This document shows, one piece after another, positions 9,421 to 17,592 of a DNA stretch of 64,000 bases. The translations under genes and the position numbers were made by a program. The notes below the pieces were generated by a model. It did no database searches. It saw only the letters and a program-made list of their open reading frames with translations, and had not been told where the DNA came from. Positions within the stretch are counted from its first letter, which is position 1. Each line of letters starts with the position of its first letter. Source of the stretch: Microvirga lotononidis (lineage in GTDB: Bacteria; Pseudomonadota; Alphaproteobacteria; Rhizobiales; Beijerinckiaceae); contig NZ_CP141048.1 in the NCBI RefSeq assembly GCF_034627025.1, positions 2,864,001-2,928,000 of the forward strand. Direction: 5' to 3'.

Positions 9421-9986
9421 GCATCCTCATCCGCGACGCGGTCGAGGGGGATGTCGAGGGGATCGCCAGGGTCCACGTCCAGGGCTGGCGCGAATCCTAC
9501 AGGGATTTCCTGCGCCCCGAGGCGCTGGCAGGCCTCTCCGTCGAGGAGCGAATGCAGATGTGGCAAGGCGCCTTCGCGCAGCCGGATCCGCGGGCCAAGC
9601 TTCTCGTCGCGCAGACGGATGACGGCGGGATCGTCGGTTTCGTCCGCGGCGGGCCGATTCGGGAGGGTGCCGAACAGCTCGGCACCGAGGCGGAAATCTT
9701 CGCCATCTATCTGCTCGACAAGGTCAAGCGCCGGGGCATCGGCCTGAGGCTGATGCGCGGCGTCCTCGATCATCTCGGCCGGCACGGCTTCCGCTCGGTC
9801 GGGCTGTGGGTGCTGAAGGACAATCTGTCCGCACGCCGCTTCTACGAGGCCCTGGGCGGACAATCGGGTGCCGAGCAATCCTTCGATCTGCGTGGCCAGA
9901 TGGTTGTCGAGGTCGCCTATCGGTTCGACCTCACACCCGGCATGGACCGCGCCGCCCCCATGATGGATCCACGCCCCCTCCGCTAG
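9417..9986 (+). CDS. GNAT family N-acetyltransferase
   Basis: A 189-residue acetyltransferase that begins at a GTG embedded in the pheA stop (GTGA). The GNAT fold is recognisable from the acetyl-CoA binding segment around residues 100-125 (YLLDKVKRRGIGLRLMRG), followed by GLWVLKDNLSARRFYEALGG. The acceptor substrate cannot be deduced. The overlap makes it a translationally coupled last gene of the kdsB-pheA unit. Confidence 0.85.
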   Translation: MSILIRDAVEGDVEGIARVHVQGWRESYRDFLRPEALAGLSVEERMQMWQGAFAQPDPRAKLLVAQTDDGGIVGFVRGGPIREGAEQLGTEAEIFAIYLLDKVKRRGIGLRLMRGVLDHLGRHGFRSVGLWVLKDNLSARRFYEALGGQSGAEQSFDLRGQMVVEVAYRFDLTPGMDRAAPMMDPRPLR

Positions 9987-10281
9987 CGATGCCGTCGCGG
10001 GCCGGGCACGGCATCCTCCTTCGTCATGGCCGTGCTCGTCCCGGCCACCCACACCTTCCTTCCCACCGCTCCGCCCTCAACCTGAGGAGCAGCGCAGCTG
10101 CGTCTCGAAGGATCGTCCTGACAGGACAGGAGTGACGCCCTCGACGTCATGGCCGGGCTCGTCCCGGCCATCCCGATACGATGAGGCTCGGCGCTTCAGT
10201 TCATCGGGATCACCGGCACGGGTCCCCGGAACAAGTCCGGGGAGGTGAGGACGGATGAGGGTGTGAGCAGCGTGATGTTAT

Positions 10282-10325
10282 GTTCTCACTTTGTTCTTGA
10301 CAGGGGGATGAACCTTGGCTATATC
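10282..10325 (+). promoter_or_regulatory. Sigma-70 promoter abutting a LexA-type box, no gene downstream
   Basis: A GTTC-N7-GTTC direct repeat (10282-10296), the alphaproteobacterial LexA operator pattern, directly abuts a perfect -35 TTGACA (10297-10302). A 17-base spacer leads to a -10 TATATC (10320-10325). Predicted transcription starts near 10332 and runs into sequence with no ATG before about 10630. Confidence 0.6.
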
Positions 10326-10331
10326 GTTACC

Positions 10332-10600
10332 CATCCCCGCCTGACGAGGGGCGCGCTCGCGAGGCGTCGCAGTTGTGGGGTGGGGAACGGTCCTGCCGCA
10401 GGTCTCGCACACCTGCGACGGGAGGCCCTTGGCAGCCCTGTGCTGGTCCAAGTCTAAACGCCTAAAAGTACCGTGCGGGACGAGCAGTTCGGCTCTTCCA
10501 TTCTCACTCACAAGCGAGCCGGGCTGCCCGACACGCCACCCTCGATCTCCTGAAAAGGCTCGCAGCGCAAGCTGCGGGCCCCAAGGTGCTGCTCTTTGAC
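10332..10600 (+). ncRNA. Candidate SOS-inducible small RNA
   Basis: This is an inference from position only. The strong promoter at 10297-10325 has no good open frame after it, but about 225 bases downstream there is a 10-bp stem with a GCAA tetraloop (10557-10580; one G-U pair in RNA). That stem could end a transcript, although its U tract is weak. A GTG-initiated 74-codon frame (10375-10599) exists but resembles no family. Confidence 0.3.
10342..10470 (-). pseudogene. Possible decayed DUF2256 gene fragment
   Basis: On the minus strand a frame reads KGLPSQVCETCGR, which resembles the start of the DUF2256 zinc-ribbon family (K-LP-K-C-CGRPF). Directly afterwards the frame diverges. Dropping one base restores the expected Pro-Phe, but the rest of the domain (the tryptophan-rich helix and second Cys pair) is absent. 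No start codon with a ribosome binding site is evident. Confidence 0.3.
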
Positions 10601-10689
10601 AGGAAACCATCACCAGGCACCCACCCTGTCATGGCCGGCCTCGTGCCGGCCATCCCGATACGGTGAGGCACGGCGCCATTCGGATCGGG

Positions 10690-10860
10690 ATCACCGGCAC
10701 AAGGCCGGTGATGTCGTGGCGGGGGTGGTCCCGGCCGTGCGGTGGTGTCATCCCCGACGAGCGGAGCGAGGGAAGGGGATCCACGATCAAGCGTCGAGCC
10801 ATGGATTCCCTTCCCCTCCGCTGCGCTCCGGCCGGGAATGACAACCACGTCGTCATGGCC
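10690..10860. repeat. 171-bp interspersed repeat, copy A
   Basis: Nearly identical to 27310-27479, with two substitutions and one indel by eye. The element is itself an imperfect long inverted repeat: its interior runs from TGTCATCCCCG to CCGGGAATGACA, with GGATCCA/TGGATTCC near the centre. It would fold into a long hairpin. A diverged relative lies at 60780-60873. Confidence 0.85.
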
Positions 10861-11208
10861 GGCCGTGTGCCGTCCGTCCCGATCCGATCAGGCTCAGCGT
10901 TTCAGGCTGTCGCGATCACCGGGACGAGCCCGGTGATGACGTCGCGGGTGTCATCCCGGCGCCGCTTAGCGGAAGCCCGGACCCGCCGGCGCGGCCGCAC
11001 GCGGTGCGACGCGGCTTGCCCTTTCCTCAACCCTCGGCGGATCTACGCTCCCGCCTGCGCGGGAACGACAACCGCGCAGGCTCCGGTGCCCCATCCTGCG
11101 GGAAAAGCCCGATCCGCGGGGCCGTCCGGTCGCCGATGCGGGCGGGCGCGACGGGGCGGCTTTCCTCCGTTGACGGGATGTTTACGTCCTTGAGCGAGTC
11201 TCGCGCCC

Positions 11209-12252
11209 ATGCGTCGTGGGTTAGTTGCGTTTTTTGCCCTATCGCTCGTTGGGCTTGGGCTCACCGGTTGCGGTCTGTTTCGTTTCGAGCAGCGCGAGCC
11301 TTGGCGCGCGCAGGCCGAAGAGGCGTGCCTGTCGCAGCGTCTCGTGCAGCCTTCCGCCTACATGGCGCTCAGCTCCAAGATCGACGGGCCGGGCGTCTGC
11401 GGCATGGACCATCCGTTCAAGGTCTCGGCCTTCAACAACGGCGCCGTCGGGCTGAAATCCAAGGTCACCCTGGCCTGCCCGATCATCCCCAGCATCGATG
11501 CCTGGCTCGACGAGATCGTCAGGCCGGCCACCCAGATGTATTTCGGCGTACCGCTCGCCGATATCAAAGCCGGCTCCTATTCCTGCCGCCCCCGCAACAA
11601 CCAGATGGGCGCGAAGGTGTCCGAGCACGCCTTCGGAAACGCCATGGACGTGATGGCCTTCGTTCTGGCCGACGGCCGGGAGATTGTCGTGGCGAAGGGC
11701 TGGCGGGGAGGGGATCCCGCCACGCAGGAATTCCTGCGCGAGGCCCTCGTCGGGGCCTGCCGCTACTTCACCACGGTGCTCGGCCCCGGTTCGGACGCCT
11801 TCCATTACGATCACTTCCACATCGATCTGGCGCGGCACGATCCTCGCGGCCAGCGGCGCATCTGCAAGCCGATCCTGAAGTTCGAGCCGCGAATCGATCC
11901 CGAGCGCAGCCGTGAGGTCCTCCGGAGCGCAGCGTCCTCCGGCGATCTGGCGCCCGTCGACCTGGAGCAGGACGTTGCGGATGGCGAGACCTACATCCCG
12001 CCGGCACCGCCGCCCCCGTCCCCGACCATCGCCGCTCCCGTCGGTCCCGCGCCCCATGCCCCCTCCGGCCGCTATGCGGCCGACCTGCCGGGATCGAATG
12101 CCGGTTCCTCAAGGTTTTCACCTGCCCAGGGCGCTTCCCAGGCACCCCTTCCGCCGATGGCCCGTCCGGTCGAGCAGACTTATGCCCCGCCCCGGGTGCA
12201 GGGGCGGTCCGCCGGCCAGCCGATGATGCTCAACAGCCACGCCATCTATTAA
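11209..12252 (+). CDS. Extensin-like lipoprotein with a possible M15-type peptidase fold
   Basis: A 347-residue protein with a lipoprotein signal (lipobox LTGC, Cys21). An extensin-like C-terminal family domain spans about residues 37-225, and a long Pro/Ala-rich tail follows. The domain contains SEHAFGNAMD and HYDHFHID, a spacing that resembles the Zn-binding motifs of D-Ala-D-Ala M15 peptidases. A peptidoglycan-trimming role is therefore plausible but inferred. It is anchored in the envelope. It is transcribed alone, downstream of the repeat block, and the tail is low-complexity. Confidence 0.8.
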   Translation: MRRGLVAFFALSLVGLGLTGCGLFRFEQREPWRAQAEEACLSQRLVQPSAYMALSSKIDGPGVCGMDHPFKVSAFNNGAVGLKSKVTLACPIIPSIDAWLDEIVRPATQMYFGVPLADIKAGSYSCRPRNNQMGAKVSEHAFGNAMDVMAFVLADGREIVVAKGWRGGDPATQEFLREALVGACRYFTTVLGPGSDAFHYDHFHIDLARHDPRGQRRICKPILKFEPRIDPERSREVLRSAASSGDLAPVDLEQDVADGETYIPPAPPPPSPTIAAPVGPAPHAPSGRYAADLPGSNAGSSRFSPAQGASQAPLPPMARPVEQTYAPPRVQGRSAGQPMMLNSHAIY

Positions 12253-12334
12253 AGCGTAACCGGACCTTGACCTTCGCGAACGCCGCCCACATGGTCGATG
12301 TTGCACGGTCTGAAGACTTGGTGGAGCATTTTCA

Positions 12335-12766
12335 ATGAAATGGCTGGCGGCTATCATCTCCTGCATGCTGTTGAGCGCCCCTGCGCTTGCGCGCGAGATC
12401 ACGCCCGCGGAACGGCGGGACGAGCCCTTCGACGCCACGCTGCCGGCCTGCGCCGATCCCGCGGTGCTCCAGAGCATCAGCTCGCGGTTCTCGCACAAGG
12501 AAGGCCGGTTCTGGAATTCCAGCCTTCAGCTGCTCGCCTTCGAGCGCGTGCAGGAAGTCGCCTGGCGCCCCTGGGGGCTCGACTACATTCCCCGCCGCTA
12601 CTGCACGGGCACCGTGGTGGTGTCCGACGGCTTCAAGCGCCGGATCAACTTCTCGATCCGTGAGGATCTCGGCTTCATCGGCATCGGCTGGAACACGGAG
12701 TCCTGCGTCGACGGGCTCGACCGCGATTACGCCTATGCGCCCCATTGCAAGCAGGCGGCCCCTTGA
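12335..12766 (+). CDS. Secreted protein of unknown function
   Basis: A 143-residue protein with a clear Sec signal peptide (MKWLAAIISCMLLSAPALA). The mature part has four cysteines, consistent with two periplasmic disulphides, and a WRPWGLDYIPRRYCTG segment. I recognise no named domain. It is followed without a gap by the RNase T2 gene, so the two are probably one unit acting in the periplasm. The same pairing occurs in related genomes as far as I recall, but I cannot confirm that here. Confidence 0.75.
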   Translation: MKWLAAIISCMLLSAPALAREITPAERRDEPFDATLPACADPAVLQSISSRFSHKEGRFWNSSLQLLAFERVQEVAWRPWGLDYIPRRYCTGTVVVSDGFKRRINFSIREDLGFIGIGWNTESCVDGLDRDYAYAPHCKQAAP

Positions 12767-13425
12767 TCCTGCGTGGGTGGCTCGCCTTCGCGGGTGCCTT
12801 TGTTTTCTCGATCCTGCCTTCCGCGGCCCAGGGACCCCGGGAGGCGAGGGGCGCCCCGATGGGGCAGTTCGACTTCTACGTCCTGGCCCTGTCCTGGTCG
12901 CCCGGCTTCTGCGAGAGCAGCGGCAGCCGGAGCCGACAATGTGACACAGGCAGCGGTCTCGGCTTCGTGACCCACGGCCTGTGGCCGCAATGGGAGCAAG
13001 GTTTCCCGAGCTTCTGCGAGCCCAGCGGCCGCTTCGTCCCACAGGCGGCCCTGGCCGATGCCAAGGGGCTCTTCCCGGACGATAATCTGGCCCGCTACCA
13101 ATGGCGCAAGCACGGGACCTGCACGGGGGAAAGCCCGAGCGGCTATTTCCGCGCCGTCCGGCGGGCCCGGGACCTCGTGCAGGTCCCGGACAGTTTCAAC
13201 AGCCTGGACAGCCGGCCGAAGGTGCTGCCGAGCGAGATCGAACGGGCCTTCATCAATGCCAATCCGGGCTTGCGTCCCGACATGATTTCGGTTTCCTGCG
13301 GAAGGCGGATCTTTCAGGAGGTCCGCATCTGCCTGACCAAGGACCTGCGCGGATTCCGCCAGTGCCCGGAGGTCGACCGCGACGGCTGTCGGGCGGGCGA
13401 GATCACCGTTCCGGCCGTAAGATAG
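12763..13425 (+). CDS. Ribonuclease T2 family protein, secreted
   Basis: A 220-residue periplasmic ribonuclease. Both catalytic T2 signatures are present: THGLWPQW (CAS I histidine) and WRKHGTC (CAS II with its Glu/His/Lys set). Several cysteines are likely disulphide-bonded. I chose the TTG at 12763, which overlaps the upstream stop (TTGA) and yields a good signal peptide. Another TTG six codons earlier is possible, there is no ATG, and the ribosome binding site is weak. The role is probably scavenging of external RNA. Confidence 0.88.
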   Translation: MILRGWLAFAGAFVFSILPSAAQGPREARGAPMGQFDFYVLALSWSPGFCESSGSRSRQCDTGSGLGFVTHGLWPQWEQGFPSFCEPSGRFVPQAALADAKGLFPDDNLARYQWRKHGTCTGESPSGYFRAVRRARDLVQVPDSFNSLDSRPKVLPSEIERAFINANPGLRPDMISVSCGRRIFQEVRICLTKDLRGFRQCPEVDRDGCRAGEITVPAVR

Positions 13426-13483
13426 CGCATCGGTCCGAAGCGCATGAACGAGATGGGCATCGGGCCGATGCCGTAGGACGCAA

Positions 13484-14332
13484 ATGAACTACCGACATGC
13501 CTTTCACGCCGGCAATTTCGCCGACGTCATGAAACACGCGCTCCTGGTGCGCATCCTGGTTTACCTGCAGCGCAAGGAGACGCCCCTGCGCGTCGTCGAC
13601 ACCCATGCGGGCATCGGGCTCTACGACCTTGCCGGCGACGAGGCTGGACGGACGGGCGAATGGGTCGAGGGAATCGGGCGCTTGGACGAGGCCTTCTCTC
13701 CCGACGTGGAGGAGATCCTCGCGCCCTACAGGAGCGTGGTGGCCGACGTGCGGGCCCGTCATGGCGATACCATCTATCCCGGCTCGCCCGCCATCGTGCG
13801 CGAGCTTCTGCGGCGGCAGGACCGGGGCGTGTTCGTGGAGCTGCATCCGGCCGATTACGCTGTTCTGAGCGAGGCCTTCAACGAAGTCGCGAATCTCAAG
13901 GTGATGCATCTCGACGGATGGACAGCGCTGCATGCGCTGATCCCGCCCAAGGAGAAGCGCGGCCTCGTGCTCATCGATCCGCCCTACGAGAAGCCCAACG
14001 AATTGGAGCGGCTCGGAACGGAGCTGCTCGCCGCCGTGAACAAATGGCAGACCGGAATCTATGCCGGGTGGTATCCGATCAAGGATGCCGGCTCCATCGA
14101 CGCGGTGGCGGCGCGCCTGCACGCGGAATGCTCGCGTCCCGGTCTTCGCCTCGAACTCTATGTGGACGATCCGCGCGACCCCTCGCGGCTCAACGGCAGC
14201 GGCCTCTTCGTCATCAATCCGCCCTGGGCCCTGCGGCAGGAGGCGGAAACGCTGCTGCCCGCCTTGGCCGAGCGCCTGTCGCGCAGCGGCTATGGCGCTT
14301 ATCGCTGTGAAGCCTTCGGGCCCCCTGCTTAA
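13484..14332 (+). CDS. rlmJ: 23S rRNA (adenine(2030)-N(6))-methyltransferase
   Basis: A 282-residue SAM-dependent methyltransferase. The N-terminal family signature NYRHAFHAGNFADVMKH is characteristic of RlmJ, VVDTHAGIGLYD is the SAM-binding motif, and the catalytic motif is DPPYE near residue 166. It methylates A2030 in the peptidyl-transferase region of 23S rRNA. It is monocistronic by appearance, with 58 bases separating it from the RNase gene. Confidence 0.95.
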   Translation: MNYRHAFHAGNFADVMKHALLVRILVYLQRKETPLRVVDTHAGIGLYDLAGDEAGRTGEWVEGIGRLDEAFSPDVEEILAPYRSVVADVRARHGDTIYPGSPAIVRELLRRQDRGVFVELHPADYAVLSEAFNEVANLKVMHLDGWTALHALIPPKEKRGLVLIDPPYEKPNELERLGTELLAAVNKWQTGIYAGWYPIKDAGSIDAVAARLHAECSRPGLRLELYVDDPRDPSRLNGSGLFVINPPWALRQEAETLLPALAERLSRSGYGAYRCEAFGPPA

Positions 14333-14396
14333 AACCAATTGCCGCGCCGGTTTCGAGGGTTCATGACTCCTGCCGCTCTAACAACAGGGGTCACCC

Positions 14397-15002
14397 ATGC
14401 TCGTTCTCCGCTCCTCGCCCGCTTCGCCCTTCGGGCGGAAGGTCAAACTCTCGGCTTCGATCCTCGGCCTGACCGACCGCATCCAGATCGTCGATGCGGA
14501 TACTCTCAACCCTGAGGATTCCATTCGGCAGCAGAATCCACTCGGCAAGATCCCGGCGCTCATTCTCGAAAACGGTGACGTGCTCTACGATTCCCGCGTG
14601 ATCGTCGATTACCTGGATCATCTCGCCGGGAGCGGTGGCGTCATTCCGAATGGCCCCGCGCGGTTCTCGGCCCTGCGCGATCAAGCGCTCGCAGACGGCA
14701 TCATGGATGCGGCGCTGCTGCAGGTCTACGAAGGACGCTTCCGTCCGGAAGACAGGCACGAACCGAAATGGGTCTCGCATCAGGCGGACAAGGTCCGCCG
14801 CGGCCTCGACCATGCGGAGGCCCATCTCGCCGAGCCGGGTCAGCCCCTGCATATCGGCCAGATCGCTCTCGCCTGCGCGCTGGGTTACCTCGACCTCCGC
14901 TTCGGTGCTCGCTGGCGCGAGAGCTATCCCCGACTCGTCGCATGGCTCGCGGATTTCGAAGCTCGCGTGCCGGCCTATGCCAAGACGCGAGTGACGCCAT
15001 AA
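14397..15002 (+). CDS. Glutathione S-transferase family protein
   Basis: A 201-residue GST. The thioredoxin-like N-terminal half starts LRSSPASPFGRKVK, with a serine in place of the usual tyrosine, as in zeta- and beta-like bacterial GSTs, and includes NPLGKIPAL and a YDSRVIVDYL segment. The C-terminal half is helical. The substrate is unknown. The gene ends in a bidirectional terminator shared with the convergent porin gene. Confidence 0.88.
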   Translation: MLVLRSSPASPFGRKVKLSASILGLTDRIQIVDADTLNPEDSIRQQNPLGKIPALILENGDVLYDSRVIVDYLDHLAGSGGVIPNGPARFSALRDQALADGIMDAALLQVYEGRFRPEDRHEPKWVSHQADKVRRGLDHAEAHLAEPGQPLHIGQIALACALGYLDLRFGARWRESYPRLVAWLADFEARVPAYAKTRVTP

Positions 15003-15009
15003 AGCAAAA

Positions 15010-15038
15010 AGGCCCGGTGTCGCCACCGGGCCTTTTCA
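15010..15038. terminator. Bidirectional terminator between GST and porin genes
   Basis: An 11-bp perfect stem (AAGGCCCGGTG / CACCGGGCCTT) with a TCGC loop. It is flanked by T's on the plus side (CCTTTTC) and A's on the other side, so it can serve both converging genes. Confidence 0.85.
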
Positions 15039-15057
15039 ATCGCCGAAGCGATGGATC

Positions 15058-15780
15058 TTAGTACGTGCTGAACTTGTAGCTGATGCCGGCACGGACCGTA
15101 TGGAATTCAATGTCGTTGCTGCCGAGCGAGACATTGTTGAAGAAGTTATCGCCACCATCAAAGTTGGTGTAACGGTATTCCAGACGGGCGGTCAGGTTGT
15201 TGGTGAAGGCATATTCGACACCAGCACCCAGCGTCCATCCGGTCAGCGTGTCGTCGTTGCCACGGATGCCGAAACCATCCGAGACACCAGCGAAGGCGAA
15301 ACCGCCGGTCGCGTAGATCAATGCACGGTCAAACGCGAAACCGGCGCGAGCGCGGATCGAGCCCTGCCAGTCGAGAGCATTGCCGGCAAAGCCGTAGTTC
15401 GTGAACACGCCGCCACCGGGGCCAATGATGACCACGTCATTGTTGTCGTCGCCGAACACGCCTTCGATATCGCCTTCAACACCGACCACGAATGAGCCGA
15501 GCTGGTAGTTGTAACCAGCGTGGACACCGGCCAGGAAGCCGTCGCCGCTGTCACCAAAATCGCCGCTCTGCACCACGAACCCGCTCGGGAGAACGATGTC
15601 GTTGTCGTTGGCATTCCAGCCATAGCCGACCTGGGCACCGACGTAGAAGCCGGTCCAGGTGAAGACCGGAACGGCAGCAACGATCGGAGCCGGCGGAGCA
15701 GCGCGGAGCGGAAGGTCCGCAGCAGAAGCGGCTCCGGCAAAGCCGAAGAGAGCGACGCTGGCGAGAAGAATTTTCTTCAT
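15058..15780 (-). CDS. Outer membrane beta-barrel protein (Omp25/RopB-like)
   Basis: A 240-residue protein with a Sec signal (LLASVALFGFAGAASA, cleaved before ADLPLRA). An eight-strand-type barrel follows: WTGFYVGAQVGYGWN at the start of the mature region, LEYRYTNF near the end and the C-terminal strand AGISYKFSTY with its terminal aromatic residue. These are hallmarks of the small Omp25/Omp31/RopB porin group of Hyphomicrobiales. The coding sequence uses AT-richer codons than its neighbours, as is common in highly expressed outer-membrane genes. A GGAAAGAG ribosome site precedes the ATG. Confidence 0.9.
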   Translation of the reverse strand: MKKILLASVALFGFAGAASAADLPLRAAPPAPIVAAVPVFTWTGFYVGAQVGYGWNANDNDIVLPSGFVVQSGDFGDSGDGFLAGVHAGYNYQLGSFVVGVEGDIEGVFGDDNNDVVIIGPGGGVFTNYGFAGNALDWQGSIRARAGFAFDRALIYATGGFAFAGVSDGFGIRGNDDTLTGWTLGAGVEYAFTNNLTARLEYRYTNFDGGDNFFNNVSLGSNDIEFHTVRAGISYKFSTY

Positions 15781-16070
15781 GGTTTCTCTTTCCTATCGAT
15801 GTCATGCGAGCTCGACCCGGTCTCCTGGGTCAAGCCAAGCACTGGCCTTTTATAGAGCGACAACCCGTCGAGGGCTGTGACCTGACAACCACAGCGGCAA
15901 AGACCACCGTGGCAGGATTGTGGCAGCAATGTGCGAGTTTCCCCTTGCGTCATCGCCGGAGTCCTAAACGCGCAGCTTGGCCATTGGTTCGACGGCGGAG
16001 CGAAAAAATGTCATTTTCTTGTCCGACGGTCGGACGTGCCGTGACGTGCTTACATTTCAAGAGGTTGAAC

Positions 16071-16826
16071 ATGAACAAGGTCGCTCTCGTGACCGGTGGA
16101 GCGCAGCGCATCGGGCGGCGAATCGTCGAACGACTCGTGGAGGACGGCTATGCGATGGCGATCCATTGCCGACGCTCGACCGACGAGGCGGACGCGATGG
16201 CGGCGCGGATCCGCGAGCAGGGCGGACGGGCCGCAGTCGTCCAGGCCGATCTGGCGGATGGTGCAGCGGTGGAGCGCATCGTGCCGGAGGCCGTTCGGGA
16301 GCTGGGATCTCTGACGCTGCTCGTCAACAACGCATCCGAATTCGAGCCGGACGACGTCGAGACGCTTTCGCAGGATCGATGGGATCGGCATTTCGCCGTC
16401 AACCTGCGCGCACCGGCTTTTCTCGCGCGCGACTTCGCCCATCAGCTTCCCGCCGACAGGCATGGCTGCATCGTCAACATCGTCGATCAGCGCGTGTGGA
16501 AGCCGACGCCGCAGTTCTTCTCCTACACGCTGACGAAAGCCGCCTTGTTCACCGCGACGCAGACCATGGCGCAGGCGCTCGCGCCGCGTATTCGCGTCAA
16601 CGCCATCGGGCCCGGGCCGACATTGTCGAACGTGCGCCAGGGCGACGAGGATTTTACCAAGCAGAGCGATGCGGTGCTGCTGGGGCACGGCGGCACGCCG
16701 GACGAGATTGCCGATGCGGTGCTCTATCTGGCGCAAGCGCGCAGCGTCACGGGCCAGATGATCGCCGTCGACGGCGGCCAGCATCTCGCCTGGGAAACGC
16801 CCGACGTCGCCGGCATCAAGGAGTGA
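16071..16826 (+). CDS. Short-chain dehydrogenase, pteridine-reductase-like
   Basis: A 251-residue SDR. The NAD(P)-binding motif is TGGAQRIGR, with the arginine that marks the PTR1/FolM pteridine-reductase group. LVNNASEFEP and the catalytic Y-x3-K (FSYTLTKAAL) follow, then a VNAIGPGP segment. It probably reduces a dihydropterin or related substrate, but that is an inference from motif resemblance. The ATG at 16071 follows AGAGG; an in-frame upstream extension is non-coding in character. Its 3' end overlaps the convergent pgeF by 11 bases. Confidence 0.85.
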   Translation: MNKVALVTGGAQRIGRRIVERLVEDGYAMAIHCRRSTDEADAMAARIREQGGRAAVVQADLADGAAVERIVPEAVRELGSLTLLVNNASEFEPDDVETLSQDRWDRHFAVNLRAPAFLARDFAHQLPADRHGCIVNIVDQRVWKPTPQFFSYTLTKAALFTATQTMAQALAPRIRVNAIGPGPTLSNVRQGDEDFTKQSDAVLLGHGGTPDEIADAVLYLAQARSVTGQMIAVDGGQHLAWETPDVAGIKE

Positions 16827-17583
16827 GCGCGATCGCCGAGATCAACCGGCCGTAATCCGGCTCCTTGCGGTGGGTGGTGCGGCGGTAGCTGAAGAACCGT
16901 TCCTCGTCGGAATAGGTGCAGAGCCCGAGATCGGTGAAGGCGCCGATGCCCGCGGCTTCGAGGCGCGCGCCGATGAAGCCGGGGAGATCGAACATGGCGT
17001 GATCCGGCCTCTCGGCTTTCGTGAAAAAGCGCTCGTGCCCGGGCGCCTCGTCGGCGAAGCGCTGGATGAAGTCCGGTCCGACCTCATAGGCCTTCTGGCT
17101 GATCGTCGGACCGAGCACCGCGACGATATTCTCGCGGCGCGCACCCAGCTGCTCCATGGCCGCGATGGTGGATTCCAGCACGCCCGTGACGGCGCCGCGC
17201 CAGCCTGCATGGGCGGCTCCGATCACGCGGGCCTCGGCATCGGAAAACAGCACCGGTCCGCAATCGGCCGTGGTGATGCCGAGCGCGAGGCCGGGGGTCG
17301 CCGTGACCATCGCGTCGGCCTTGGGACGTTCGCCCTGCCAGGGTGCCTCGACGAACACCGCATCGGGGGAGTGGACCTGATACACGCTGATCAGAGCATC
17401 CTGCTCGACCCCCAGAGCCTGCGTCATGCGACGGCGGTTCTCATGCACCTTCGCAGGGTCGTCCGATGATCCGATGCCGCCGTTGAGAGAGGCGTAGATC
17501 CCATCCGATGTGCCACCCTGGCGGGTGAAGAAGGCGTGGCGGATGCCGGAATGGGCCGCGAGGGCAGGGGCTTGAATGAACAT
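16816..17583 (-). CDS. pgeF: Peptidoglycan editing factor / polyphenol oxidase family
   Basis: A 255-residue member of the YfiH/PgeF (laccase domain) family. Conserved features are TTADCGPVLF and GAAHAGWRGAV, carrying the Cys and His metal or active-site residues. PgeF removes mis-incorporated amino acids from peptidoglycan precursors; the family has also been assigned purine nucleoside phosphorylase activity. It is the last gene of an lgt-midA-pgeF run with short spacing, an arrangement common in this order. Confidence 0.92.
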   Translation of the reverse strand: MFIQAPALAAHSGIRHAFFTRQGGTSDGIYASLNGGIGSSDDPAKVHENRRRMTQALGVEQDALISVYQVHSPDAVFVEAPWQGERPKADAMVTATPGLALGITTADCGPVLFSDAEARVIGAAHAGWRGAVTGVLESTIAAMEQLGARRENIVAVLGPTISQKAYEVGPDFIQRFADEAPGHERFFTKAERPDHAMFDLPGFIGARLEAAGIGAFTDLGLCTYSDEERFFSYRRTTHRKEPDYGRLISAIALTP

Positions 17584-17592
17584 GGCGCAATC

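Larger units (their letters stand above)
9987..11208. other. Gene-free, repeat-dense region
   Basis: About 1.2 kb without a convincing intact gene. It contains several copies of a short palindrome of the form TCATGGCCGG-n-CCGGCCATCCCGAT (near 10023, 10146, 10626 and 10855), one copy of a 171-bp repeat, a near-consensus promoter next to a LexA-type box at 10282-10325, a strong hairpin at 10557-10580, and what may be a decayed DUF2256 gene on the minus strand. Open frames here have repeat-like composition and no recognisable family. Confidence 0.7.

Noticed and set aside
10663..11193. 176-codon frame in the repeat block
   Set aside because: It translates through palindromic repeats and has no family or ribosome site.
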